Part shown: positions 17,154 through 26,637 of the stretch, piece after piece
Position numbering within the stretch: the stretch's first letter is position 1
Layout: the number at the start of each line of letters is the position of its first letter
The notes under the pieces: model-generated
Database searches by the model: none
What the model saw: the letters and a program-made list of their open reading frames with translations, nothing else
What the model was told of the DNA's origin: nothing
Origin: an uncultured Verrucomicrobia subdivision 3 bacterium
GTDB lineage: Bacteria > Verrucomicrobiota > Verrucomicrobiia > Limisphaerales > UBA11358
Assembly (NCBI GenBank): GCA_903884535.1
Contig: CAISEZ010000120.1
Coordinates: forward strand, 1-64,000
DNA length: 64,000 nucleotides
Direction: 5' to 3'
Position numbers and translations under genes: made by a program

Positions 17154-18239
17154 TCACATCGCCATTCCGTGAGCGTCCGCCACCACCTGGTAAGTGATTT
17201 TGCCGGCGCGGACATTGATGCCGCCGAGGAGCGCGGGAAATTTCTGGCAGGCTTCCTCCACGCCGTAATCCGCCAGCATTTCGAGGTAGCGGTAAGTCAC
17301 ATTCGTCAACGCCTGTGTGGCCGTGCGGGCATACGCGCCGGGCATGTTGGCCACACAATAATGCGTCACGCCTTCCTCGACATACACCGGATCGTGATGC
17401 GTGGTGGCGCGCGACGTTTCCGCGCAGCCGCCCTGGTCAATGGCGATGTCCACCAGCACGCTGCCCGGCCGCATCCGGCGCAGCATGTCGTGGGAAATCA
17501 ATTTCGGCGCTTTCGCACCGGGAACCAGGACCGCGCCGATCAGCAAATCCACCGTTGGCAGCAAATCCAGCAGGTGCGATTCGCTCGAAAACAATGTGTG
17601 CGCCGTATGCAGCGTGATGTCCAAAAAACGCATCCGCTCCAAATCCACTTCAAGGATGGTCACGTCCGCGCCGAGGCCCTGCGCCATGCGCGCGGCGTTG
17701 ACGCCCGCCGCGCCGCCGCCGAGCACCACGACTTTTCCCGGCAAGACGCCCGGCACGCCGCCGAGCAACGTGCCGCTGCCGCCAAAATGTTTCTGCAAAA
17801 AATAGCCGCCGACCAGCACGCTCATGCGCCCGGCGATTTCGCTCATCGGTTCGAGCAGCGGCAGGCGACGATTCACTTCAATCGTTTCGTAGGCGATGCA
17901 CGTCGCGCCAGATTTCATCAGCGCTTCGGTCAGCGGCTTGCTCGCGGCGAGGTGCAGGTAGGTGAAAAGAATTTGTCCGGGCCGCAGCAACGGCAGTTCG
18001 CTCGGCAGCGGCTCTTTGACTTTGATGATCAAATCGGCTTCGGCGAAAATTCCGGCGTGCGAGTCCAAAAGTTTTGCGCCCGCTGCTTCGTATTCCGCGT
18101 CGGGATAACCCGCGCCGATGCCCGCTCCGCGCTCGACGACGACGTGGTGGCCGCGCTTGATGAGTTGATAGGCACCGCTGGGCAGCAGCGCCACGCGATA
18201 TTCCTGCTCCTTGATTTCTTTGGGCACGCCGATGGTCAT
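17154..18239 (-). CDS. ald: Alanine dehydrogenase
   Basis: A 361-residue NAD-dependent enzyme that interconverts L-alanine with pyruvate plus ammonia. The N-terminus [16 protein letters not shown] and the substrate-side lysine and histidine in KVKEP and FTYLHLA are typical. The Rossmann motif [14 protein letters not shown] marks the NAD site. Length matches the family (about 360-375). ATG at 18239 was chosen; the frame runs 18 codons further upstream without family similarity. It heads a minus-strand set followed by two secreted cell-wall-type proteins. In this context it may use alanine freed from peptidoglycan peptides as carbon and nitrogen source, an inference from neighbours. Confidence 0.93.
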   Translation of the reverse strand: MTIGVPKEIKEQEYRVALLPSGAYQLIKRGHHVVVERGAGIGAGYPDAEYEAAGAKLLDSHAGIFAEADLIIKVKEPLPSELPLLRPGQILFTYLHLAASKPLTEALMKSGATCIAYETIEVNRRLPLLEPMSEIAGRMSVLVGGYFLQKHFGGSGTLLGGVPGVLPGKVVVLGGGAAGVNAARMAQGLGADVTILEVDLERMRFLDITLHTAHTLFSSESHLLDLLPTVDLLIGAVLVPGAKAPKLISHDMLRRMRPGSVLVDIAIDQGGCAETSRATTHHDPVYVEEGVTHYCVANMPGAYARTATQALTNVTYRYLEMLADYGVEEACQKFPALLGGINVRAGKITYQVVADAHGMAM

Positions 18240-18410
18240 AACAATTTTAATGAAACCGTTGAGGCAACCTAACAAAGCCATCCAACGTGTCAACGCCCCG
18301 CCTGCCCGCCGAGGGGGGCTAGTTTTGGGGGTGGCAAATTTTGGATTCTGCCACCAGAATCATTCCGCCAGTCGCCCGCGCAGAATTTGACGGAGCGTTT
18401 AAAATTGACC
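18240..18410. other. Divergent intergenic region between ald and the PBP4-type gene
   Basis: These 171 bases separate two divergently transcribed genes that both deal with peptidoglycan products. TGGCA and TGCCA half-sites flank about 18332-18354. I cannot assign promoters with confidence. Confidence 0.35.
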
Positions 18411-20765
18411 ATGAAGAAAAATTATTTCCATTTGGCCCTCCGATTTTTCAGTCTCGCCATCTGCTTCGTGGCCGGTTCTGCGCCCGCCCTCGGCACCAAT
18501 GGTGCGGCCACCGTGGCCGAACTGGCCGGCCAGATTAATGCGCACCTTTCGCAGCCGCGTTTCCACGGCGCGCTGTGGGGCGTCAAAATCGTCTCGCTCG
18601 ATTCCGGGAAAATCATTTTTGAAGACCACGCCGACCGGCTGATGAGTCCGGCGTCCAACAGCAAACTTTACGCGGGCGCGCTCGCGCTCGACCGGCTCGG
18701 CGCGGACTACAAAATCAGCACGCCAATTCTGGCGACGGCCAGGCCAGACGCCGCCGGCGCGGTGCGTGGCGATCTGGTCATCAGCGGGCGCGGCGATCCA
18801 AGCTGGAACGCGCGCCATGCCGGAACGAATTTTTGGAATCTGTTTTCGCCATTCGTCGCCGCGCTGACCAATGCTGGCGTGCGCCACGTCACCGGCGATT
18901 TGATTGGCGACACCACTTTCTTCCGCTCGCCGCCGACGGGTGGAAGCTGGACGGTGGACGATTTGGAAAATTCCGAGGGCGCAGAAATTTCCGCGTTGAC
19001 GCTGGCCGACAATTTCACGCAAATCCGCGTCACGCCGGGAACAAGCGTCGGAGATTCATGTGCGCTAGAAATCGTTGACCCGTTCACGAATCTTCAACTC
19101 GACAACCAAACGACCACCGCGACGAACGGTGCCGCGCGGCAGATCATCGCCCGCCGTTTTCGCGGCCAGAATGTCGTCCATATTTTTGGCGCGCTGCCGG
19201 TCCGTGGCGAACCGGAAATGGTTGAGATGCCGGTGCTGCGCCCGGTGGAATGGTTCACCGCCGCGCTGAAAGAAGCGTTGCGGCAGAATGGAATCATGGT
19301 GGACGGCGCGGCACGCGCGGTTTCATGGCCGTCGCCCGCCCCGGTCGCGAATGAAAAATTTGGCGAAGTCCTATCGCCGCCGCTGCGCGAAATGCTACGG
19401 GATTTTTTGAAGCCGTCGCAAAATCTGGAGACGGATTTGATCTTTGAACACACCGGCGAAATGCGGCGCGATTCGAATTCCCCGCCGTGGGAAACTTCCG
19501 AGCAATGCGCGGTGGACGCGCTGCAATCTTTTTTGGCGACAAACGGCGTCGGGACGAACGACGTGCAGTTTGACGAAGGCTCCGGTTTGTCGCGCAATAA
19601 TTTGACGACCGCGAATGCGACGGTTGCGCTGCTGCAATTCATGGCAAAACAGCGCGCGGCGGAAGATTTTATTTCCGCGCTGCCCATCGCCGGCGTGGAT
19701 GGCACGCTCCACCGCCGCATGAAGAACACGCCCGCCGAAAACAATGTCCACGCCAAGACCGGCACGCTGCGCTGGGTCAATGCGCTGTCCGGTTTTGTCA
19801 CCACGGCGGCGGGCGAACATCTGGTGTTCAGCCTGATGCTGAACCGCTTTGATGAGCCGGCACCCGGTCGCAAACGCACGGACGAACTCGACGACATCGC
19901 GGTGATGCTGGCGCGTTTCAACGGGCGCACGGAGGATTCGCTGGAGAAAGTTTACGCGCCGTTCGGCACGCTGCTCGTCACGCAATTTGTGGCCGCGCCG
20001 TTTCCGCATCCGGCGCGGAGGCAAGGGCATTTTTACCATACCAACTTTTTTTCGGCGGCAGAACATTATTCGGACAGCACGGTAGCTCTGTTTATTCCGA
20101 AAGATTTCCGCGCGACGGACAAGGTTGATTTCATCGTGCATTTTCACGGCTGGAATCACACCGTGGCGGGCACGCTGCCGGAATACCATTTGATCGAACA
20201 ATTCGCCGCCAGCGGCAAAAACGCAATTCTCCTTGTGCCGCAAGGCCCGTATAATGCGCCGGATTCCTTCGGCGGAAAGCTGGAGGACACGAACGGCTTC
20301 AAGGTTTTCATGGCCGAGGTGGTGGACAAATTGCGCACGAGCGGTGCGCTGACGAAAACGGATTTTGAAATCGGCAACGTGATCATCTCCGGCCACAGCG
20401 GCGGCTATCACGTCATGGCGGCGATTTTGGATCACGGCGGGCAAAAGATCCGCGAGGCGTGGCTCTGCGACGCGCTTTACGGCAACACGGAAAATTTCGT
20501 CGCGTGGCAAAAAAATCGAAACGGCCGGCTGCTGAATATTTACACCGACCACGGCGGCACGAAGGCGGAGACGGAAAAGCTGATGGCAAACTATCAGACC
20601 AATGGCGTCAGTTTTTTTGCGAGCGAGGAAACCAATGCGGTTCCCGGAAATTTGCAGACGAACAAAATTGTTTTTCTGCACACCGATCTCGTCCACAACG
20701 ACGTGGTCTCCAAGCGCGGAGAATTTTCCCTGTTTCTTAAAACCAGTTGCCTGCAAGACAAATGA
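18411..20765 (+). CDS. PBP4-type D-Ala-D-Ala carboxypeptidase fused to an alpha/beta hydrolase
   Basis: A 784-residue exported protein. Residues about 30-515 form an S13 (DacB/PBP4) peptidase with all three active-site motifs: SNSK at 82-85 (SxxK), SGLSRNN at 391-397 (SxN), and KTG at 449-451. S13 enzymes trim D-Ala or cut peptide cross-links in peptidoglycan. Residues about 520-784 form a second domain with an alpha/beta-hydrolase look: the strand IVHFHGWNHT, and the nucleophile elbow GHSGG at 661-665 (Ser663). Typical S13 proteins stop near 480-500 residues, so this C-terminal hydrolase is extra. The ATG at 18411 gives a good signal peptide; the frame stays open a little upstream from a TTG. 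The stop overlaps the start of namZ (ATGA). Confidence 0.87.
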   Translation: MKKNYFHLALRFFSLAICFVAGSAPALGTNGAATVAELAGQINAHLSQPRFHGALWGVKIVSLDSGKIIFEDHADRLMSPASNSKLYAGALALDRLGADYKISTPILATARPDAAGAVRGDLVISGRGDPSWNARHAGTNFWNLFSPFVAALTNAGVRHVTGDLIGDTTFFRSPPTGGSWTVDDLENSEGAEISALTLADNFTQIRVTPGTSVGDSCALEIVDPFTNLQLDNQTTTATNGAARQIIARRFRGQNVVHIFGALPVRGEPEMVEMPVLRPVEWFTAALKEALRQNGIMVDGAARAVSWPSPAPVANEKFGEVLSPPLREMLRDFLKPSQNLETDLIFEHTGEMRRDSNSPPWETSEQCAVDALQSFLATNGVGTNDVQFDEGSGLSRNNLTTANATVALLQFMAKQRAAEDFISALPIAGVDGTLHRRMKNTPAENNVHAKTGTLRWVNALSGFVTTAAGEHLVFSLMLNRFDEPAPGRKRTDELDDIAVMLARFNGRTEDSLEKVYAPFGTLLVTQFVAAPFPHPARRQGHFYHTNFFSAAEHYSDSTVALFIPKDFRATDKVDFIVHFHGWNHTVAGTLPEYHLIEQFAASGKNAILLVPQGPYNAPDSFGGKLEDTNGFKVFMAEVVDKLRTSGALTKTDFEIGNVIISGHSGGYHVMAAILDHGGQKIREAWLCDALYGNTENFVAWQKNRNGRLLNIYTDHGGTKAETEKLMANYQTNGVSFFASEETNAVPGNLQTNKIVFLHTDLVHNDVVSKRGEFSLFLKTSCLQDK

Positions 20766-22084
20766 ACCCGTGGCGTCTACCCATTTATTTCGGCCTTGCG
20801 GCGTTGCTCGCGGGCTGCACCACCATGAACAAAAATCATTCCTCTCGTCCGCCCGTGAAACTCGGCGTGGAAGTCCTGTTTGAAAAACGCCTCGCTTTGA
20901 TTCGCGGCAAACACGTCGGCCTCATCACCAATCCCACCGGCCTCGACAGCAAATTGGATTCGATCATCGAAAAATTCCGCGCGTGTCCCGACGCGAAGCT
21001 CGTCGCGCTTTACGGGCCGGAGCACGGCGTGCGCGGCAACGCGCAGGCCGGCGAATACGTCGCCTTTTATTTCGATGAACATTTGAAGCTGCCGGTGTTC
21101 AGCCTCTACGGCCAGACCCACAAGCCGCCGGCGGACATGATGACGAACATTGATGAATATATGCGGACGTTCGACACGCAGCACACGGGCAAACAGGTCG
21201 AGGCCGGCATGATGCAGTCGGTGGACGTGATGGTGTTTGATCTGCAGGATGTCGGCACGCGCGTTTATACTTACATCGCCACGATGGCCTACGCCATGCA
21301 GGCGGCGGCGGACGCGGACATTCCGTTCATCGTGCTCGACCGGCCCAATCCGATTGGTGGCATCGCGATGGAAGGACCGATTTTGGAATTTCCGAAACAC
21401 AGCTCGTTCATCGGGCTGTATCCGATTCCGCTGCGCCACGGCATGACGGCGGGCGAACTAGCGCAATTGTTCAACGAAAAGTTCGTCCTGGCGGACGGCC
21501 ACCATAAAAAATGCAAGCTTACCGTCGTGCCGATGGAAAACTGGGTGCGCGCCGAATGGTTTGACGAAACATCGCTGCCGTGGGTGCTGCCGTCGCCGAA
21601 TTTACCAACGCCCGAAAGCACGACGGTTTATCCCGGCCAGGTGATTTTGGAAGGCACAAATTTGTCGGAAGGCCGCGGCACGACGAAGCCATTTGAATTT
21701 TTTGGTGCGCCGTGGATTGACGGTTTTTTGCTGGCGAAGAAATTAAACGAGCTGAAGTTGCCCGGGGTCAAGTTCCGCGAAGTCTGGTTCACGCCGACGT
21801 TTTCAAAGTTTTCCGGTCAGCAATGCGGCGGCTGCCAGCTCCACGTCACCGACCGCAACGCGTATCAATCGGTCGCCACGACGCTCGCCATTTTGTCGGT
21901 GGTGAAACAGATTTACGGTGACAAGCTGGAACTGCACGCGAGTTATTTTGACCACGTGATGGGCACCTCTTCCGTGCGCGAGGCGCTGGAACGCGGCGAG
22001 CCGGCGGAGAAAATCGTCGCCGGCTTCGCGCCGGGCCTGGCGGCATTCGCCAAACTACGCGAACCGTATTTGCTTTACCGCTGA
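20762..22084 (+). CDS. namZ: NamZ-like exo-beta-N-acetylmuramidase (DUF1343), lipoprotein
   Basis: A 440-residue DUF1343 protein, the family (GH171) founded on Bacillus NamZ, which removes terminal MurNAc from peptidoglycan glycans. Family motifs are GLITNPTGLD, ALYGPEHGVRG, DLQDVGTRVYTYI, VLDRPNPIGG and EGTNLSEGRGTTKPFE. The N-terminus carries a lipobox (LLAGC at about 19-23), so it is probably membrane-anchored and faces the periplasm. It overlaps the PBP4-type gene and is followed six bases later by a serine hydrolase. In Bacillus subtilis namZ neighbours nagZ and amiE in a muropeptide-recovery operon, which this arrangement resembles, although no nagZ is present in the window. Confidence 0.9.
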   Translation: MNPWRLPIYFGLAALLAGCTTMNKNHSSRPPVKLGVEVLFEKRLALIRGKHVGLITNPTGLDSKLDSIIEKFRACPDAKLVALYGPEHGVRGNAQAGEYVAFYFDEHLKLPVFSLYGQTHKPPADMMTNIDEYMRTFDTQHTGKQVEAGMMQSVDVMVFDLQDVGTRVYTYIATMAYAMQAAADADIPFIVLDRPNPIGGIAMEGPILEFPKHSSFIGLYPIPLRHGMTAGELAQLFNEKFVLADGHHKKCKLTVVPMENWVRAEWFDETSLPWVLPSPNLPTPESTTVYPGQVILEGTNLSEGRGTTKPFEFFGAPWIDGFLLAKKLNELKLPGVKFREVWFTPTFSKFSGQQCGGCQLHVTDRNAYQSVATTLAILSVVKQIYGDKLELHASYFDHVMGTSSVREALERGEPAEKIVAGFAPGLAAFAKLREPYLLYR

Positions 22085-22090
22085 ATATTT

Positions 22091-23284
22091 ATGCGCGGTA
22101 AATTTTTCGTTTTCGCGGCTTGGCTGCTCGTTGCCGGCTGCGCCACCCATCCTCCCGTCACCAAGGTTTTTCGCGCCGATAAACTGGCGGCGATGGATGC
22201 CGCCATCACCAACGCCATCGCCGAACACAAATGCCCCGGCGGCGTGCTGTGGCTGGAGCACGACGGCGTGGCGCATCACCAGGCTTATGGCAACCGCGCG
22301 CTGGTGCCCGTGCGCGAGGCGATGACTGAGGACACCATTTTCGATGCGGCGTCGCTGACCAAAGTGGTCGCCACCACGCCGGCGGTGATGTTGCTGGTCG
22401 AGCGCGGGCAAGTGAAGCTGGACGCGCCGGTGCAGAATTACCTTCCGGAATTCACCGGCGACGGTAAAGAGCTGGTCACCGTGCGCGAACTGCTGACACA
22501 CACTTCCGGCCTGCCGCCGGACATCGAAACCAAAAGCGACTGGCACGGCCAGGCGACGGCGATTCAAAAAGCCTGCGCGGAAAAATTACAGAACAAACCC
22601 GGCACGGTTTTCAAATACAGCGACATCAATTTTTTCCTGCTCGGCGAAATCGTTCAGCGGGTGGGCCAATTGCCACTGGAAGTTTTTGTGCAGCGCGAAA
22701 TTTTTCAGCCGTTAAAAATGAGGGACACCGGTTTTTTGCCGGCAAAGGAAAAACGATTTCGCATTGCCCCGACCGAAGTGGTGGCTGGCCAACCGTGGCG
22801 CGGTGTCGTCCATGACCCGACCGCGCGCCACATGGGCGGCGTGGCGGGTCACGCGGGGTTGTTCTTCACGGCCGGCGACCTAGCACGCTATGCGCGGATG
22901 TTGGTCAATCACGGCGAGCTGGACGGCGTGCGGATTTTCCAGCCGGCCACCGTGAAGCTGATGACCAGCGTGCAGACGCCGCCGGCAATTTCCGCGAAGC
23001 GCGGGCTGGGCTGGGACATTGATTCGCCTTACGCCGGGCCGCGCGGTGAAATTTTCCCCGTTGGTTCCTACGGCCACACCGGCTGGACGGGCGGTTCGTT
23101 GTGGATTGATCCCTTTTCCAAGACCTTCGTGATTTTTCTGTCGAACCGGAATCATCCAACGGAATCGGGCGTCGTGATTGCCTTGCGGCACAAGCTGGGC
23201 ACCCTGGCGGCGGAGGCGTTGGAAAATGTTGATTTCCCCAACGCCGCCGGTATTGTCGAGACAAAGAAACCCAATGAAAAATAA
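22091..23284 (+). CDS. AmiE-like serine hydrolase (beta-lactamase fold), lipoprotein
   Basis: A 397-residue class C beta-lactamase/PBP-fold protein. SLTK (SxxK) lies at about residues 91-94, YSDIN (YxN) follows, and GHTGWTGG supplies the third (HTG) motif. A lipobox LLVAGC occurs near residues 11-16. Relatives include the Bacillus YbbE/AmiE protein, a muramyl-L-alanine amidase encoded beside namZ, and various esterases; substrate cannot be told from motifs alone. The context, immediately after namZ and the PBP4-type gene, favours action on muropeptides in the periplasm. It ends an operon-like trio and a strong terminator follows about 220 bases later. Confidence 0.82.
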   Translation: MRGKFFVFAAWLLVAGCATHPPVTKVFRADKLAAMDAAITNAIAEHKCPGGVLWLEHDGVAHHQAYGNRALVPVREAMTEDTIFDAASLTKVVATTPAVMLLVERGQVKLDAPVQNYLPEFTGDGKELVTVRELLTHTSGLPPDIETKSDWHGQATAIQKACAEKLQNKPGTVFKYSDINFFLLGEIVQRVGQLPLEVFVQREIFQPLKMRDTGFLPAKEKRFRIAPTEVVAGQPWRGVVHDPTARHMGGVAGHAGLFFTAGDLARYARMLVNHGELDGVRIFQPATVKLMTSVQTPPAISAKRGLGWDIDSPYAGPRGEIFPVGSYGHTGWTGGSLWIDPFSKTFVIFLSNRNHPTESGVVIALRHKLGTLAAEALENVDFPNAAGIVETKKPNEK

Positions 23285-23346
23285 AGCCCATCTTTTCCCG
23301 GCTTGGACAAAGGGGCGACCGCTGGGGGCCGAACGGCGACCGATTC

Positions 23347-23553
23347 ATGGGGGCTTTGGATTTGACTTGGGACGGTCCGCTGGTGGAGATGGTGTGGTTT
23401 GTGCAGAAAATAAAAATCGTCGAACGCGAAAACCTGGCGCCGCCGGCGTTGCGGAACGGGTTGCTGGAACGGCTGGAACGCTGCCGGCGACTCCTTTGCA
23501 CGCCCCACCCCCAAAACGGGGGGTGGATTTTTCCTTGCATTAAGCGAAGTTAA
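23347..23553 (+). CDS. Doubtful 68-residue ORF
   Basis: ATG at 23347 opens a frame whose first 50 codons use G/C-ending codons like real genes here and read as a mostly helical, charged peptide (ERENLAPPALRNGLLERL). The last 18 codons run through the terminator hairpin. No ribosome binding site stands out and I recognise no family. It could be a remnant or chance. Confidence 0.25.
   Translation: MGALDLTWDGPLVEMVWFVQKIKIVERENLAPPALRNGLLERLERCRRLLCTPHPQNGGWIFPCIKRS
23503..23535 (+). terminator. Rho-independent terminator after the PBP4-NamZ-AmiE genes
   Basis: CCACCCCC (23505-23512) pairs with GGGGGTGG (23519-23526) around a short A-rich loop and is followed by ATTTTTCC. It is well placed to end the plus-strand trio. 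Confidence 0.75.
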
Positions 23554-23673
23554 GAAAATAATCAATCACAGTTACTGGATGATCCAATTCAGTGAATAAA
23601 CCTGAAAGCTACAAACCGATTGAACAGGCGGCCCGGTGAAAACCGGGCTAAAAATCAAAACCAAAGGAATCCG

Positions 23674-26529
23674 ATGAAACTATTGAAACAAACCTCACCC
23701 ATGTCCGCTTGGTTGCGCGCGGCGGCATTGGTGTTCTCCGTCGGCGCGCTGGCCAGCCAGAATGCCGGGGCACAGTTAATTTACTCACAGGATTTTCACA
23801 CCGATGACAGCGCGAACTGGGTGACGAACTACAGCACGGTTAATGGGGCAGGTAACAGCTATGTTAATTTTAACTATGATTATACCACGGCTGGCATCCC
23901 GGCGGCACCGCACAGCACCGGTGGTAACACCAAGGGTTTGAAATTGAGTCCCGACTTTGCTGCCGGTGGGGGGATTACTGTTGGGGCAGTGCCCGGCGTG
24001 AGTGTTTCGCCAGTAAATTTCACCATCACCGCCAATTTTGACATGCATGCTGACATGTGGGTCAATTACAATGGCAGCTTTACCGCGCCGGCGACAACGT
24101 TGGCAACCCCGGGCGGCGGCAGTGGTTCCAGCATTTTTTATGGCTGCGGCTATGGCACTGCCGGTTCCTCGGCGCAAGTTGCCGGCACGGCGGACAGTAT
24201 TTTTGTCGGCACGTGCACGGATAATGGTTCTTCGGCCGCGATGCGCATGTATGGGCCGTCCCAAACTTCCAGTTATCAGGATAACTCTTATCAGAGCACT
24301 GGAACTTCAACCCCGGGCTTCGGAGGTGACCCGCGGGTTTACAACAACCCCAATGGTGTTCGGGCTTTTTACACGCTTTCAACGTGGGCCAGTGTCCCAT
24401 CCCCGAATTGGACCAATTGGTTTCCCAACCGGAAGCCGCCGCAGGCACAGATCAATATTTATCCCCAACAAACCAACATCCAGTGTCTGGCTGGTCTTCT
24501 TGATTTTGCATGGCATGACGTAGAAGTGCAGAAAATCGGCAATGTGATTGTTTATTCCATTGACGGGCACATTGCCGCAACGGGCAATTCGTCCTCGGCG
24601 GGAACCCCGGCTGGCGACAAACTTTTGTTCACTGCGTGGGATATTAATTCCACCCTCTCGGCTGACCCGAACTTCACTAACCTGAACTTTGTGGTGTTCG
24701 CCAACATTGTTGTTTCCAATTACAACAACGTGGTGAACGTGACGGCACCGACGCCGACCTGCACCGAAGGCTCGCCCGGCTCGCCAGCCCAGTTCACCAT
24801 CACGCGCAGTTCGGCCGGTGTGCCATTGACCGTCAATTATACTCTGACAGGCACAGCAACGAACGGCACCCAGTATCAAACCTTGCCGGTGAGCGTAACC
24901 TTCGCCTCCACTGCCACCTCTACGAACATTAACGTGGTGCCCATAGACGATGGCAATCCCAATGTGACAACAACAGTTATTTTGACCCTCCAGCCGGGCA
25001 CCGGATATGCCGGCGCTGGCAGTGCGGTGGTAAGTATTCTTGACGGCGACTCACCGACCATTGACATCACCGGCAGTTCGCAGGCATATGGTCGCTATAC
25101 TAACACCGTCCCGCCCGGAAATAATGACTTTATCAACTACAAACTGACGCGTCGCGGAAGACTGACTACAGGTTCCGATTTGAGCGTGAATCTGGCTTAC
25201 ACCGGCTCAGCCGTGAGTGGCGCGGATTTCACGCCGGTCAGCAGTGTCACCATACCTGACGGATCGCAGACTGCGAGTTTTACGGTGGTGCCGCTGGATA
25301 ATCCCAGTGTGACCACCAATCGGACGGTTACAATTGCGGTGGCCGGAGGCACGGGGTATGCCATCGGCACTGGGCCGGCGACCGGCACGGTGGTGACCGC
25401 CCACTATCCGGCACCGGTTGCGGTGTTACTGTCCGATGACCTGACCAGTTCAGGCGATGCCGCCAATTGGAACATCACCTATGGCTGCGGCGACCCCACG
25501 AATGACCCCACGGATTTCGAGGTGAATTTTGGCATGTCTCTAGCCAGCGCGGCCGGCGGCATCTCTATTCCTACGCCTCCTGGCGGAAACGCGAATGCGC
25601 TCCACCTGACCTGCAACAAGGACGTGAGCCCTGGCTCTGGTGGAGCGGTCAATGTCTATTACACCAACCTCTTCTTGAGCGGCGACTATGCCGTCCGGTT
25701 CAACATGAACGTGATTGAGGCCCAGACGACGGCTAGTGCCACCGAAGGTGTTGTATTCGGCATTAACCACACGGGCACTTGCAGCAACTGGTGGTATGGC
25801 GGCGGGACGCTAGCGCCGCAAACTTGGGCTAGCGACGGCATCTGGTATTATGTCACCGCACAACCCGCTGGTTCAGCCGCTGGAGATTATCAGGAATTCA
25901 CCGGACAGGGCGGCACCAATGGGAATACAGGGTTTCAAAAGATAGCCACGCAGTCCCAATCTTCCTACGCGCAAGTGTTCAAGGATAATCCGGGTGCGTT
26001 CACTTGTCTCGACGGCTTCGGCAACCAGACCGCTGGCGTGCCTGCCAACGGCACTCCGGCCTTGGGGTATGACGCGAGCACTTGGAGCGACGTGGAGATC
26101 AAACAGCTAGACGGCGTGGTCACCATGTCCATCAACCACACAGCCATCTTTGTCTATACCAACACGACGGTCTGGACAAATGGCTACTTGATGCTGGGTT
26201 ACGCGGATCCCTATGGAGCCAGCATAGCCAGTCCTGATGCAGGTGCGTATTTTGCGAACCTGCAGGTGGTGCAACTGCCCACCACCTCGGTTGTCACGAT
26301 TAAAAGGATAGATATTGGTTTCGGCAGTGTTGTGGTTACATTTGCAACATCAAATCCTGCAGACACAGCCTCATCATTCACCCTTCAGAGTTCTAGTGAG
26401 GTGAACGGCACTTATAATGACATCAGTTTCCCTAGTGCTACCATTTCGTCATATATTGGCAACCAGTTTCAGGCCACGACTACTTACACAGGTGGGGCGC
26501 ACCGATATTATCGTATCCGTCATAACTGA
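23674..26529 (+). CDS. Large secreted protein with Calx-beta-like repeats
   Basis: A 951-residue exported protein. The start ATG at 23674 has AAAGGAA about eight bases upstream. A signal peptide ends near AGAQ (about residue 34). A LamG-like beta-sandwich covers about 35-345, sharing blocks with the two proteins at 12.7-17.1 kb (YDYTTAGIPAAPHSTGG, FAWHDVEV). Two Calx-beta-like domains follow, at about 348-455 and 457-585, each with the EGSPGSPAQFTITR or GADFTPVSSVTIPDGSQ type pattern. A second sandwich spans about 590-870, and a C-terminal module ends RYYRIRHN. Calx-beta domains bind calcium and are common in adhesins. Cell-surface location is likely; ligand unknown. Two pseudopilin genes follow. 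Confidence 0.75.
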   Translation: MKLLKQTSPMSAWLRAAALVFSVGALASQNAGAQLIYSQDFHTDDSANWVTNYSTVNGAGNSYVNFNYDYTTAGIPAAPHSTGGNTKGLKLSPDFAAGGGITVGAVPGVSVSPVNFTITANFDMHADMWVNYNGSFTAPATTLATPGGGSGSSIFYGCGYGTAGSSAQVAGTADSIFVGTCTDNGSSAAMRMYGPSQTSSYQDNSYQSTGTSTPGFGGDPRVYNNPNGVRAFYTLSTWASVPSPNWTNWFPNRKPPQAQINIYPQQTNIQCLAGLLDFAWHDVEVQKIGNVIVYSIDGHIAATGNSSSAGTPAGDKLLFTAWDINSTLSADPNFTNLNFVVFANIVVSNYNNVVNVTAPTPTCTEGSPGSPAQFTITRSSAGVPLTVNYTLTGTATNGTQYQTLPVSVTFASTATSTNINVVPIDDGNPNVTTTVILTLQPGTGYAGAGSAVVSILDGDSPTIDITGSSQAYGRYTNTVPPGNNDFINYKLTRRGRLTTGSDLSVNLAYTGSAVSGADFTPVSSVTIPDGSQTASFTVVPLDNPSVTTNRTVTIAVAGGTGYAIGTGPATGTVVTAHYPAPVAVLLSDDLTSSGDAANWNITYGCGDPTNDPTDFEVNFGMSLASAAGGISIPTPPGGNANALHLTCNKDVSPGSGGAVNVYYTNLFLSGDYAVRFNMNVIEAQTTASATEGVVFGINHTGTCSNWWYGGGTLAPQTWASDGIWYYVTAQPAGSAAGDYQEFTGQGGTNGNTGFQKIATQSQSSYAQVFKDNPGAFTCLDGFGNQTAGVPANGTPALGYDASTWSDVEIKQLDGVVTMSINHTAIFVYTNTTVWTNGYLMLGYADPYGASIASPDAGAYFANLQVVQLPTTSVVTIKRIDIGFGSVVVTFATSNPADTASSFTLQSSSEVNGTYNDISFPSATISSYIGNQFQATTTYTGGAHRYYRIRHN

Positions 26530-26551
26530 CCGTAATTGATTCATAATCTAA

Positions 26552-26582
26552 CCGGGGCATCCGCAGCGGGCGGGTGTCCCGG
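26552..26582 (+). repeat. Stem-loop between surface protein and pseudopilin genes
   Basis: CCGGGGCATCCGC pairs with GCGGGTGTCCCGG, including G-U pairs, around a short loop. The bases after it (CTTAATGAAG) are not a T-run, so it may be an RNA processing or stability element rather than a terminator. Confidence 0.45.
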
Positions 26583-26637
26583 CTTAATGAAGCAGAAGCG
26601 GCTCATGGTTTAAGATGTTTGAAAACCAATAACTGAC

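Larger units (their letters stand above)
23285..23673. other. Intergenic region with terminator and unclear small frame
   Basis: About 390 bases between the serine hydrolase and a large surface protein. It holds a rho-independent terminator and one 68-codon frame of doubtful status, both listed separately. The last 130 bases are AT-rich and probably carry the promoter of the surface-protein gene. Confidence 0.5.

Noticed and set aside
17025-18272. Long plus-strand frame (415 codons) opposite alanine dehydrogenase
   Set aside because: His/Arg/Gln-rich composition typical of antisense frames in GC-rich genes; the minus strand encodes a clear alanine dehydrogenase.
19395-20756. 453-codon minus-strand frame opposite the PBP4-type gene
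   Set aside because: Antisense shadow of a gene with intact catalytic motifs.
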